Assembly (NCBI GenBank): GCA_035495815.1
Contig: DATJFH010000016.1
Location: 1 to 25,536 of the forward strand
Direction: 5' to 3'
Origin: DATJFH01 sp035495815
Lineage (GTDB): Bacteria > Acidobacteriota > Terriglobia > Bryobacterales > Bryobacteraceae
Length of the DNA: 25,536 nt
Positions 1 to 7,725 of this stretch are shown in pieces. Position numbers and translations under genes: made by a program. The notes under the pieces were generated by a model, which saw nothing but the letters and a program-made list of their open reading frames with translations, had not been told where the DNA came from and searched no databases. Numbering within the stretch: the stretch's first letter is position 1; every line of letters begins with the position of its first letter.

Positions 1-2
1 GG

Positions 3-833
3 GGAGTCAAGTACCGACTGTTCCGGCAATATAACGAGGTTGATCGAGTCAGCGGACTCCGGCGCAATCCCGATATTGGCGCAGGCCGCTACTTCGACAG
101 CTCTCAGAACACCTCCTACGCCTCCTGGCAGAGTTCGCTGCGCAAACGGTACTCCCGGCGCCTCACCGCTGCCGTACATTACACCTGGGGCAAAGCGCTG
201 TCCTACGCCGGTGGAGATACCGGAGCCGGCTTCAGCGGCGACAGTTTCAGTACGATTCAGGACTTCTTCGACGTGCGCTCGAATAGGGGACCGTCCGCAG
301 GAGACGTAACGCACCGCTTCATCGCCGATTACATTTACGAGTTGCCGGCATTTCAGAGCCTTGCCCGAGCCGCCCGGCACATTCTGGGCGGCTGGCAGGT
401 CTCCGGAGTCCTGTCTGCCACGACAGGAGAGGCGCTGCTGCTCAGCCAGCCGACCACCCTGGTCTCGAGCCGTCCGGACTACATTGGCGGCGATCCCACG
501 CTTTCGGATTATCGAGACACTCTGCAGTATCTCAATCGAGCCGCCTTCGCCCGGGTGCCGGTCGGGCCCGCTTCCGGGGCGACACTGCGTCCAGGCAATG
601 TTGGAAACGGAGCGGTGAGAGCGCCTGGACGCTGGGATCTGAATTTCTCTCTGGGAAAGAACATCGCGTTCACGGAGCGGGCCCGTCTGCAGTTCCGGAC
701 CGACATGTTCAATTTTTTCAACCACACGAACCTCTCCGGGATTACGACCAATGTCTCCTCAGGCACGTTCGGGAAACTGACCAGCACCACCGGCGCGAGA
801 GTCATTCAGTTGAATGCGCGGCTGAGCTTTTAA
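3..833 (+). CDS. TonB-dependent receptor, C-terminal part (5' end outside window)
   Basis: Open frame running in from the left edge to a TAA at 831-833, about 276 residues visible. It encodes the last beta-strands of an outer-membrane TonB-dependent transporter of the large Oar-like type common in Acidobacteriota. Visible hallmarks are the barrel segments with alternating aromatic residues (AAVHYTWGKALSYAGG, DVTHRFIADYIYELP), the block near the end with FRTDMFNFFNHTNLSG, and a final strand ending LNARLSF with the terminal phenylalanine expected for recognition by the BAM complex. The plug and N-terminal carboxypeptidase-like domain lie upstream of the window, so the substrate cannot be inferred. 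An internal ATG at 273 is not the real start, because receptor-like sequence continues upstream of it in the same frame. Family assignment is firm; substrate unknown. Confidence 0.9.
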   Translation, partial: GVKYRLFRQYNEVDRVSGLRRNPDIGAGRYFDSSQNTSYASWQSSLRKRYSRRLTAAVHYTWGKALSYAGGDTGAGFSGDSFSTIQDFFDVRSNRGPSAGDVTHRFIADYIYELPAFQSLARAARHILGGWQVSGVLSATTGEALLLSQPTTLVSSRPDYIGGDPTLSDYRDTLQYLNRAAFARVPVGPASGATLRPGNVGNGAVRAPGRWDLNFSLGKNIAFTERARLQFRTDMFNFFNHTNLSGITTNVSSGTFGKLTSTTGARVIQLNARLSF

Positions 834-1085
834 GGAAGCTCACGCGGCGTAGAGCCTGGAGAGATTCCTGCGCGCGGCGTACCGGATTGCCGGGTCGCTA
901 CTTCGCGCGGCTATTTCCTGATGCGTAACCTCGTCCGGACCCAAGTGCGCATCCCGTCTCGTGCTTGATCGCGAGCGCGCGCTCGTGGCGCTGAAACGAC
1001 ACCGCTGTTCGAGGCCTGGTTCGGTAATCACAGGATCGCTACATCGCCGCGACCATTTGGGAGCGCGCTGAACCCTGCGGGCGCG
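834..1085. other. Non-coding gap, no recognisable gene
   Basis: This stretch between the receptor stop and the first pseudogene remnant holds no frame with recognisable protein similarity and no convincing terminator. A 63-codon minus-strand frame (840-1031) exists but has no features of a known family and no ribosome-binding site. Given the decayed genes beside it, it is probably more degraded coding sequence. Confidence 0.5.
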
Positions 1086-1345
1086 CTACTGGATGATCAC
1101 ATCATCGATATTGAAGACGGCGGTAGCGACAGCGTCGTCTGGATTCGGAAGATCGCTGCCCGCCTAGCGGTCCGATTGGCGGGTTGGCGTGGTTCGGAAC
1201 TCGGCGGTACGAAAAGACAGGCGCTCAACCGTAGACGCGGGTTCGGCAAAGGCGCCCTGACGGACGACGGACAGGCCGTCGATGGAGACCTCGTATTTCG
1301 CGGCAGCGGCGTCCACGGTGCACTGGCCCGCCTTTTCCGCGGCTC
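1086..1345 (-). pseudogene. C-terminal remnant of a secreted protein (possibly sialidase/lectin-like)
   Basis: Read on the minus strand, the segment gives a coherent protein tail: KYEVSIDGLSVVRQGAFAEP, then STVERLSFRTAEFR, a TAG stop at 1162-1164, and in the same frame AGSDLPNPDDAVATAVFNID followed by DVIIQ and a second stop at 1086-1088. The pattern of a short beta-sandwich 'value, FRTG-like, DLP..D, FxIDDV' resembles the tails of secreted sialidase- or LamG-like proteins from memory of such families; this is an inference. The internal stop and the abrupt loss of similarity upstream near 1345, where an unrelated plus-strand remnant begins, indicate a broken gene. The rest of the protein is absent from the window. 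Confidence 0.5.
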
Positions 1346-1382
1346 TCCAGGCTCTTGCTTGTGTGGGCCTGGCGCAGTGCCG

Positions 1383-1975
1383 CGGGTCGTCGCCGGAATC
1401 GAAAAGCTGATCACGCTTCGCACCAGGGTGGTGAGCTATCACGCATGTCACCAGCGCCACCGGGATCCTGTATCCGGCGTGCGAGATCACCGAACTGGCG
1501 CACAAGCGCAACCTCTGGGTGCACCTGGACGGCGCGCAGAGTCTCGGGGCGCTGGATGTGGATCTCGAGGCGATCGGCGATTCCTATTCCGTAAGACCGG
1601 ACAAGTGGGTCATGGGACCTCTCGAGGCAGGCGTGCTGTTCGTGCGGGCGGAACGGCTGCCGCAGCTCTGGCCATCGGTCGTGACGGCGGGATGGGCGGA
1701 CGATCTGGTCGGCGCCCGCAAGCTGGCGGGGCTGGGGCAGCGGGACGACCCACGGATTGCGGCTTGCGACGCGGCGCTCGTTTCATTCACCTGATCGGCA
1801 TGAAGAACGTGCAGGCTCGGACCCTGGCGCTGGCTACGCATGTGAAGAAGCAGCGTGCGCAGTGTAGTCAAGTTCCGCGTGGCTGGAAAGTCGACCAAGG
1901 GAAGTGTACGATGCGCTGTACGCTTCTTTCCACACGGCCGACGCAGTCCTTGAACTGGCGTGATGCCGGTCAGGC
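1383..1975 (+). pseudogene. Decayed class V aminotransferase (cysteine desulfurase-like), multiply frameshifted
   Basis: Pieces of one PLP-dependent class V aminotransferase can be read in order but in changing frames: IEKLITLRTRVVS (about 1398-1436), HVTSATGILYPACEITELAH (from about 1443), VHLDGAQSLGALDVDLEAIG, KWVMGPLEAGVLFVRAERLP, then after a stop at 1792-1794 LIGMKNVQARTLALATHVKK in another frame, then VVKFRVAGKSTK, and after one extra base EVYDALYASFHTADAV. The cofactor motifs survive: the Asp of VHLDGAQ and the Schiff-base Lys of the DKW motif. At least three frame changes and an apparent internal loss of roughly 20 codons before VVKF rule out function. The N-terminal third is missing. 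It abuts an opposite-strand remnant, so the locus has been rearranged. Confidence 0.8.
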
Positions 1976-2218
1976 GGCCTTGTTCGGAACCTCCGCCGGC
2001 AGTGAATCCAATACGAATCCACCGTGAAGATCGTCGCTGCAATCCCTCACAGCCGCCCGCGAACGCGCCGAGACGCTTCGATGCGGGCGAGGGCTGCTGC
2101 CGGTAGGGATTGGTGAAATCCGCGATCCCGGATCAGGAGCCCACGAATGGCCGGAAAACAGCGGCGCAGGAACAAAACGCACCCGATTGAATCCGATCGG
2201 TTACGCGTCAACCCCCCT
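1976..2218. other. Degenerate intergenic sequence
   Basis: Follows the aminotransferase remnant and precedes the DUF1592 operon. A run reading LTAARERAETLR near 2046-2081 could be the eroded tail of the aminotransferase, but this is uncertain. An in-frame upstream ATG at 2147 belongs to the open frame of the next gene but encodes no leader-like or conserved sequence, so I treat it as non-coding. Confidence 0.4.
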
Positions 2219-2238
2219 ATGGTTCTGACAAGTCCGGA

Positions 2239-2247
2239 TGTTACAAT
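2239..2247 (+). promoter_or_regulatory. Extended -10 promoter candidate for the DUF1592 operon
   Basis: TGTTACAAT matches the extended -10 form (TGn followed by a TATAAT-like hexamer, 5 of 6). It ends 28 bases before the chosen ATG at 2276 and lies just after the in-frame ATG at 2219, which would leave that upstream ATG outside the transcript. No -35 hexamer lies at normal spacing. Confidence 0.4.
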
Positions 2248-2275
2248 TGCAGGTGGACGGACACTGCCGGCCGCG

Positions 2276-4624
2276 ATGGCGCATACCCGATTTCACGACA
2301 AAACCGTTTCAGCCGTGCTGCTGATGCTCCTCGGGAGTTCAGGCCAGTCGATCCTTGCTCAATCTTCCGAAACCCGAGCCACCATCAACCGCTACTGCGC
2401 TGGCTGCCACAACAGCAAGTTGAAAACGGGCGGGTACTCTCTCGAAGGGCTCAGTCCGGAGCATGCCGGCCAGAACCCCGAAGCCTGGGAGAAGGCTGTC
2501 CGCAAGCTGCGCGCCCGGTCGATGCCACCCGCCGGATTGCCGCGGCCGGACGAAAAAGTCTATGCGGCCCTGGTCTCCTCGCTCGAATCCTCCCTGGACC
2601 GCGCCTCCGCGGTGAAACCCGATCCAGGGCGCACCGATACCTTTCGGCGGCTCAACAGGACCGAGTACCGGAATGCGGTCCGCGATCTGCTGGCCATCGA
2701 TGTCGACGTCACCTCGCTGCTCCCGGGCGACGAATCAAGCCACGGGTTCGACAACGTCACTGTCGGAAATCTTTCCCCGACTCTGCTCGAGCGTTACCTG
2801 AACGCGGCCCGCAAAATCAGCCGTCTGGCTATTGGCAGTCCGGTCCGGGCGCCTGGCGGGGAGACGATCACTCTTCCGCCTGACCTTACTCAGGAGGAGC
2901 AAGTCGACGAACTGCCTTTCGGCACTCGCGGCGGGAAAGTAGTGAACTACACCTTCCCGTTGGACGGTGAGTACGAGATCCAGCTTCGCCTCGCCCGGGA
3001 CCGCAACGAGCATGTCGAAGGCCTGTACGAACCGCACGAAGTGGAACTGATGCTCGACGGCGAGCGCGTCCGGCTGTTCACCGTCAAGCCGCCGCCAACG
3101 AATTCCGATCACCACTCCGTCGACCAGGATCTGCGCCTGCGCGTGAAAATCAAAGCGGGTCCACATGCGGTGGGCGTGGCGTTCCTGCGGAAGCACTGGG
3201 CGCTGCTTGAAACCGAGCGGCAGCCCTACCAGGCGCATTTCAACATGGACCGCCATCCGCGTGTTCAACCGGCTCTGTATTCGGTAAGCATCACCGGTCC
3301 TTACGGCGCGGCGGCCGCCGGGGACACGCCCAGCCGCCGGCGTATTTTCACCTGCCATCCGGCAAAGCCCGGAGAGGAGGACGCCTGCGCCGGGAACATT
3401 CTGGGTAAGTTGATGCGCCGCGCGTATCGCCGGCCGGTCACTGCGGCGGATCTTCGCGTTCCGATGAAATTCTACAAGGACGCCCGGGCTGCCGGCGGGT
3501 TCGAGGAAGGCATTGAAATGGGCCTCCGCGCGGTGCTCGTCAGTCCGGAGTTCCTGTTTCGGGTAGAACAGGATCCGGCCGGGGTGGCGCCGCACAGCGC
3601 GTATCGCATCAGCGACCTGGAGTTGGCTTCGCGGCTCTCCTTCTTCCTTTGGAGCAGTCTTCCCGACGAAGAACTTCTGGAAGCGGCGATTCAGGGGAAG
3701 CTGCACACTCCGGCGGTACTCGAAAAGCAGACGCGCCGGATGCTGGCCGACGGCCGCTCCCGCGCCCTGGTTGACAACTTCGCCGAGCAGTGGCTGTATC
3801 TGCGGAACCTGGCTTCCACCACTCCGGACATGCGCGCCTTCCCGGATTTCGACGACAATCTCCGCCAGTCCTTCCGCCGCGAGACCGAGCTGTTCTTCGA
3901 GAGCATCATGCGTGAAGACCGCAGCGTGCTCGACCTGCTGCGCGCCAACTTTACCTACCTCAACGAACGGCTTGCCAAACACTACGGGATTCCTAACATT
4001 TACGGCAGCCGCTTCCGGCGGGTCACCTTCGGCGAAGGCGCCGAGCGCGGCGGATTGCTCCGGCAGGGCAGCGTGCTGACCGTTACCTCTTACGCCACCC
4101 GGACCTCCCCGGTGATTCGCGGGAAGTGGGTGCTGGATAATATCCTCGGGTTGCCTCCACCCCCGCCGCCGGCGGTGGTGCCGGCGTTGAAGGAGAACAC
4201 GGGCGCCGGAAAGACCCTGACCATGCGGGAACGCCTGGCGCTGCATCGCGACAATCCGGCATGCTCGGGCTGCCATCAATTGATGGATCCGGTGGGATTC
4301 GCCCTGGAGAATTACGACGCGGTAGGCCGCTGGCGCACCGTTGCGGACGGCGCCCCGCTCGACACGGCCGGCGGTCTTCCCGACGGCGAAAAATTCAACG
4401 GGGTCGCGGGTCTCGAAAGGGCGCTGCTGAGCCGTCCCGAGATTTTTGTCTCTACGCTCTCCGAGAAGCTGCTCACCTACGCGCTTGGACGCGGGGTGGA
4501 GTATTACGATGCGCCCGCCATCCGCGGCGTGGTGCGACAGGCCCGGGCTGCCGATTTCAGGTTTTCATCGGTTATTTTAGGTATAGTCGGTAGTACTCCG
4601 TTTCAGATGAGGAGGTCACAATGA
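2276..4624 (+). CDS. DUF1587/DUF1592/DUF1588/DUF1585 c-type cytochrome protein, secreted
   Basis: A 782-residue exported protein of the planctomycete/acidobacterial DUF1592 family. From ATG 2276 it has a Sec-type leader (SAVLLMLLGSSGQSILA), then a cytochrome-c-like segment with heme motif CAGCH (41-45), DUF1587 (from about 122, TFRRLNRTEYRNAVRDLL), a beta-rich insert with VNYTFPLDGEYEIQLRLARD, DUF1595 (from about 376), DUF1592 (from about 443), DUF1588 (from about 580) ending with a second heme motif CSGCH (663-667) followed by MDPVGFALENYD, and DUF1585 at the C-terminus. Two CxxCH motifs indicate covalent heme attachment in the periplasm, hence a likely electron-transfer role; the substrate is unknown. 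Longer in-frame starts (2147, 2219) would bury the leader, so 2276 is preferred. Its stop overlaps the next start by 4 bases (ATGA), implying translational coupling. Confidence 0.9.
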   Translation: MAHTRFHDKTVSAVLLMLLGSSGQSILAQSSETRATINRYCAGCHNSKLKTGGYSLEGLSPEHAGQNPEAWEKAVRKLRARSMPPAGLPRPDEKVYAALVSSLESSLDRASAVKPDPGRTDTFRRLNRTEYRNAVRDLLAIDVDVTSLLPGDESSHGFDNVTVGNLSPTLLERYLNAARKISRLAIGSPVRAPGGETITLPPDLTQEEQVDELPFGTRGGKVVNYTFPLDGEYEIQLRLARDRNEHVEGLYEPHEVELMLDGERVRLFTVKPPPTNSDHHSVDQDLRLRVKIKAGPHAVGVAFLRKHWALLETERQPYQAHFNMDRHPRVQPALYSVSITGPYGAAAAGDTPSRRRIFTCHPAKPGEEDACAGNILGKLMRRAYRRPVTAADLRVPMKFYKDARAAGGFEEGIEMGLRAVLVSPEFLFRVEQDPAGVAPHSAYRISDLELASRLSFFLWSSLPDEELLEAAIQGKLHTPAVLEKQTRRMLADGRSRALVDNFAEQWLYLRNLASTTPDMRAFPDFDDNLRQSFRRETELFFESIMREDRSVLDLLRANFTYLNERLAKHYGIPNIYGSRFRRVTFGEGAERGGLLRQGSVLTVTSYATRTSPVIRGKWVLDNILGLPPPPPPAVVPALKENTGAGKTLTMRERLALHRDNPACSGCHQLMDPVGFALENYDAVGRWRTVADGAPLDTAGGLPDGEKFNGVAGLERALLSRPEIFVSTLSEKLLTYALGRGVEYYDAPAIRGVVRQARAADFRFSSVILGIVGSTPFQMRRSQ
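4610..4615 (+). promoter_or_regulatory. Strong Shine-Dalgarno site for the DUF1552 gene
   Basis: AGGAGG lies inside the last codons of the upstream gene, 5 bases before ATG 4621 and 8 before ATG 4624. Either Met can be the start; the two products differ by a single residue. Confidence 0.7.
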
Positions 4625-5961
4625 TGATCACGAAGAAGGCGCTGCCCCGCCGCACGTTCCTGCGCGGGATGGGCGCGACGCTTGCCCTGCCGCTGCTCGA
4701 CGCGATGGTTCCGGCCATGACCGCCTTGGCCGCCACGCCCGCGCGTCCGGTCCGCCGTCTCGGTTTCGTGTACATCCCGATGGGCTCCACCATCTCGCAG
4801 TGGACGCCTCCCGGCAAGGACACGCTCGCCGAGCTGTCGCCCAGCCTCCGCTCGCTGGAAAAGGTGAAGGATTACCTGACCGTCATCACCAACCTGGAGC
4901 TGCGCAACGCTTACCCCGGCACGCACGCGACTTCGAACGCCGCCTTCCTCAGCGCAGCCACGGCCAAGTGGACCGAAAGCACCGACTACCATCTCGGCAC
5001 CACCGCCGACCAGATTGCGGCGCAACACATCGGCGGCGACACGCGCCTGCCGTCGCTCGAGCTGGCCATGGATCTGCTGACCACGGTCGGCCAGTGCGAT
5101 AACGGCTACGCCTGCGTTTATCAAAACAACCTGAGCTGGTCTTCGCCCACCACGCCGCTGCCGGCCGAAGCGCATCCGCGTGTGGCCTTCGAGCGCCTGT
5201 TCGGCGACGGCGGCAGCGCATCCGAGCGCCTGGCGGAGATCAAGAAGAACGCCAGCCTGCTCGACTGGGTAAGTGAAGACATCGCCCGGCTGCAGAAAAA
5301 GCTCGGCCCGGGGGACCGCAACAAGGTCAGCGAATACCTGGATACCGTGCGTGAAGTGGAGCGCCGCATACAGAAAGCGGAAGCCGCAACGGCGGATTCC
5401 GCGCTGCCGGATCTGGACCGCCCGCTGGGGGTGCCCGCGTCCTACGCCGACCATGCGCGCCTGATGTTCGACCTCCAGGTGTTGGCGCTGCAAGGCGACG
5501 TCACCCGCGTCATCACGTTCCAACTGGCGCGCGAAACCAGCACGCGCACGTATCCGGAGATCGGCGTTCCCGATCCGCACCATCCCACGACGCATCACGG
5601 CAACGACCCGGAAAAGATGGCCAAGGTCGCTAAGATCAACGCGTTTCACGTGTCGCTATTCGCGTATTTCCTGGAGAAGCTCAAAGCGGCGAAGGATGGC
5701 GACGGTACGCTGCTCGATCATTCGGTCTACCTGTACGGCAGCGGCATGGGCAACCCCAATGTGCACGATCACGTGAATCTGCCGATCCTGGTCGCGGGCG
5801 GCGCCGGCGGGATGAAAGGCGGACGCCACATCCGCTACGCCGAACCCACGCCGCTGGCCAACCTGCATCTGACGCTGCTCGACAAAGTGGGCGTGCGGCT
5901 CGACGCGTTCGCCGACAGCAAGGGCAAAATCAAAGAGCTGCTCGATCCGCTGGCGGTCTGA
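4621..5961 (+). CDS. DUF1552 protein, Tat-exported
   Basis: A 446-residue protein of the DUF1552 family, which habitually accompanies DUF1592 cytochromes in Acidobacteriota and Planctomycetota. The N-terminus carries a clear twin-arginine signal (PRRTFLRGMGATLALPLLDA), so it is probably exported folded, perhaps with a cofactor. Family hallmarks follow at once: LGFVYIPMGSTISQWTPPG, later DYLTVITNLE, and near the C-terminus LDHSVYLYGSGMGNPNVHDH with a cluster of His and Asp (also DPHHPTTHHGNDPEK around 318-332), which could bind metal. The fold recalls the sulfatase/DUF1501 alkaline-phosphatase-like group, but that is inference and no function is established. It overlaps the DUF1592 gene by 4 bases and is followed 2 bases later by the ankyrin gene, so the three are one transcription unit. 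Confidence 0.92.
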   Translation: MMITKKALPRRTFLRGMGATLALPLLDAMVPAMTALAATPARPVRRLGFVYIPMGSTISQWTPPGKDTLAELSPSLRSLEKVKDYLTVITNLELRNAYPGTHATSNAAFLSAATAKWTESTDYHLGTTADQIAAQHIGGDTRLPSLELAMDLLTTVGQCDNGYACVYQNNLSWSSPTTPLPAEAHPRVAFERLFGDGGSASERLAEIKKNASLLDWVSEDIARLQKKLGPGDRNKVSEYLDTVREVERRIQKAEAATADSALPDLDRPLGVPASYADHARLMFDLQVLALQGDVTRVITFQLARETSTRTYPEIGVPDPHHPTTHHGNDPEKMAKVAKINAFHVSLFAYFLEKLKAAKDGDGTLLDHSVYLYGSGMGNPNVHDHVNLPILVAGGAGGMKGGRHIRYAEPTPLANLHLTLLDKVGVRLDAFADSKGKIKELLDPLAV

Positions 5962-5963
5962 GA

Positions 5964-7451
5964 ATGGGCGCAATGCGGTTTGGAGCGTTCCTCTGCTCGG
6001 CGGTCCTCTTGTTCGGAGCGCGTTCCGAAGCGCCGCTGGCTGACGCCGCGAAGAGAATGGACCGGGCAGCCGTGCGCGCCATGCTCGAGCAAAAGCTCGA
6101 CGTGAACGCGCCGCAGGTCGACGGGACCACGGCGCTGCACTGGGCCGCCAACCAGGACGACCTCGAAACCGCCCAACTCCTGATTGGCGCCGGAGCCAAC
6201 GTCAAAGCCGCGAACCGCTACGGAGTGACCCCGCTTTCCCTGGCCTGCACCAACGGCAACGGACCCATGGTGGAGCTGCTGCTCAAAGCCGGAGCCGATC
6301 CGAACATCACCCTACCTGGCGGGGAGACCGCCCTGATGACTGCCGCCCGCACGGGCAAAGTCGCCGCCGTGAAAGCGCTGCTGGCGCACGGCGCCGAAGT
6401 CGACGCCCGGGAGAGCTGGCACGGCCAGACAGCGCTGATGTGGGCTGCGGCCGAGGGGCATGTGGAGGTGGTCGAGGCGCTGATCAGAGCCGGCGCCGAT
6501 CTTCACGCCCGTGTGGACGCCGGCTTCACGCCGCTCCTGTTCGCCGTTCGCGAGGGACGCCTCGGGGTGGTGCGCGCGCTGGTGAAAGCCGGGGCGGACG
6601 TGAACGAAACCGTCCAGAGCGGACAGGTAAGCGGCAGGAAGAGCCAGGGCCGCGGATGGCCGCGCGCCGGAATGAGCGCCCTGGTTCTGGCGGCCACCAA
6701 CGCGCACTTCGAACTGGCGGCGTTCCTGCTCGACAAGGACGCCAACCCCAACGCCGACGGTACGGGCTACACGGCGCTGCACGTCGTATCGTGGGTCCGC
6801 AAGCCCGGCTTGGGCGACAACGACCCGGCGCCCGAAGGTTCGGGGAATATGACCAGCCTGGAGTTTGTCCGCAAGCTGGCCGGCAGCGGCGCGAACCTCA
6901 ACGCGCGGATGACGAAGAAGGTCAACGTCGGGCTGACCAGCCTCAATACCATGGGCGCGACTCCGTTCTTCCTGGCCGCCCGGACCGCCGACGCCGAACT
7001 GATGCGTCTGCTGGCCAAGCTGGGAGCGGACCCGCTGCTGCCGAATGCCGACGGGAGCACGCCGCTCATGGCCGCCGCCGGACTGGGGACGCGATCTCCG
7101 GGGGAGGACGCCGGAACCGAAGACGAAGTAGTGGAAGCGCTCCAGGTGGCGCTCGAGCTCGGCGCCGACATCAACGCGGTCGACAAGAACGGCGAGACCG
7201 CCATGCACGGCGCGGCCTATAAAAATCTTCCCAAAGCCGTGCAGTTCCTTTACGACAAGGGCGCGAAAATCGCAGTGTGGAATAAGAAAAACAAATACGG
7301 CTGGACGCCCCTGATTATCGCCGAAGGCTACCGGTTCGGAAATTTCAAGCCTTCACCCAGCACGATCGCGGTATTGCGGAAAATCATGCTCGCCGAAGGC
7401 GCGTCGATCGAGATCGATTACCAGGTCCCCGGCGCAAAGCGCGAGAAGTAA
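5964..7451 (+). CDS. Secreted ankyrin-repeat protein
   Basis: A 495-residue protein made almost wholly of about ten ankyrin repeats after a short Sec-type leader (MRFGAFLCSAVLLFGARSEA). Repeats begin near residue 53 (DGTTALHWAANQDDLETAQL), continue through GVTPLSLA, GETALMTAARTGK, GQTALMWAAAEGH and GFTPLLFAVREGR. They are then interrupted by inserts (about 215-232 and 275-298), and end with ETAMHGAAY and GWTPLIIAEGYRFGN. Ankyrin arrays bind proteins, and the leader places this one in the periplasm or on the outer surface. The start is only 2 bases after the DUF1552 stop; a second Met 9 bases on (5973) gives a cleaner leader. Position suggests it is a scaffold or inhibitor for the two upstream exported proteins. 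That role is inferred, not known. Confidence 0.9.
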   Translation: MGAMRFGAFLCSAVLLFGARSEAPLADAAKRMDRAAVRAMLEQKLDVNAPQVDGTTALHWAANQDDLETAQLLIGAGANVKAANRYGVTPLSLACTNGNGPMVELLLKAGADPNITLPGGETALMTAARTGKVAAVKALLAHGAEVDARESWHGQTALMWAAAEGHVEVVEALIRAGADLHARVDAGFTPLLFAVREGRLGVVRALVKAGADVNETVQSGQVSGRKSQGRGWPRAGMSALVLAATNAHFELAAFLLDKDANPNADGTGYTALHVVSWVRKPGLGDNDPAPEGSGNMTSLEFVRKLAGSGANLNARMTKKVNVGLTSLNTMGATPFFLAARTADAELMRLLAKLGADPLLPNADGSTPLMAAAGLGTRSPGEDAGTEDEVVEALQVALELGADINAVDKNGETAMHGAAYKNLPKAVQFLYDKGAKIAVWNKKNKYGWTPLIIAEGYRFGNFKPSPSTIAVLRKIMLAEGASIEIDYQVPGAKREK

Positions 7452-7504
7452 TCCTCCATCGGAAGAAACCGGGTTTGGCTGCCCACTTGCTCTTTTTCTC
7501 GGGC

Positions 7505-7509
7505 GGAGG
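7505..7509 (+). promoter_or_regulatory. Shine-Dalgarno site that defines a GTG-started small gene
   Basis: GGAGG sits 6 bases before GTG 7516. The good spacing is the main reason to accept the non-ATG start of the small gene that follows. Confidence 0.55.
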
Positions 7510-7515
7510 CAGCAT

Positions 7516-7695
7516 GTGCTGGAAATTCTTATTACTTCGGTGGTGACGGTCTATGTGATTATCCTGGTCCTCGGCGTTCAGGCTCTGATCGAATCGTTTA
7601 TCGCCCTGAGAGAGAGGCGGCGCATTCGGAAATCACTGATACAGCCCGAGGAGCCCATCGAAACCGGCCACCGCAAACGGCGGACAGCAGCCTGA
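7516..7695 (+). CDS. Small single-pass membrane protein, 59 residues, GTG start
   Basis: Reading from GTG 7516 to TGA 7693-7695 gives a 59-residue protein with one strongly hydrophobic segment at the N-terminus (LEILITSVVTVYVIILVLGV), followed by an amphipathic stretch and a very basic tail (ALRERRRIRKSLIQ, then HRKRRTAA). This is the topology of a small inner-membrane protein with the basic tail in the cytoplasm. A GGAGG site at ideal distance supports translation. It lies 64 bases after the ankyrin stop and could be the last member of that operon. I do not recognise a family. Because it has no ATG, an ATG-only gene search would miss it. The clear hydrophobic/basic partition makes a chance frame less likely. 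Confidence 0.6.
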   Translation: MLEILITSVVTVYVIILVLGVQALIESFIALRERRRIRKSLIQPEEPIETGHRKRRTAA

Positions 7696-7725
7696 ATTGT
7701 TCCCGGGTGGCGCGGTCAATTTCAG
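7692..7725. terminator. Possible bidirectional hairpin between convergent genes
   Basis: CTGAATTG (7692-7699) can pair with CAATTTCAG (7717-7725) with one bulged T and a GC-rich 17-base loop. It spans the gap between the stop of the small membrane gene and the stop of the minus-strand TIM-barrel gene. There is no long T-tract, so intrinsic termination would be weak. Confidence 0.3.

Noticed and set aside
840..1031. 63-codon minus-strand frame after the TonB receptor
   Set aside because: Its C-terminal part looks protein-like, but there is no start signal and no recognisable family. It may be another fragment, but I cannot support a gene.
1176..2027. Single 283-codon plus-strand frame across the graveyard
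   Set aside because: It only picks up parts of the aminotransferase in the wrong frame order; reading across frames shows a pseudogene instead.
2735..4279. Long minus-strand open frame (514 codons) opposite the DUF1592 gene
   Set aside because: Its sequence is Arg/Gly/Ala/His-rich without motifs, while the plus strand encodes complete conserved domains. Long antisense frames are common in GC-rich codon usage.
4603..5649. Minus-strand open frame of 348 codons opposite the DUF1552 gene
   Set aside because: Antisense shadow; the composition is unnatural and the plus-strand Tat protein accounts for the sequence.
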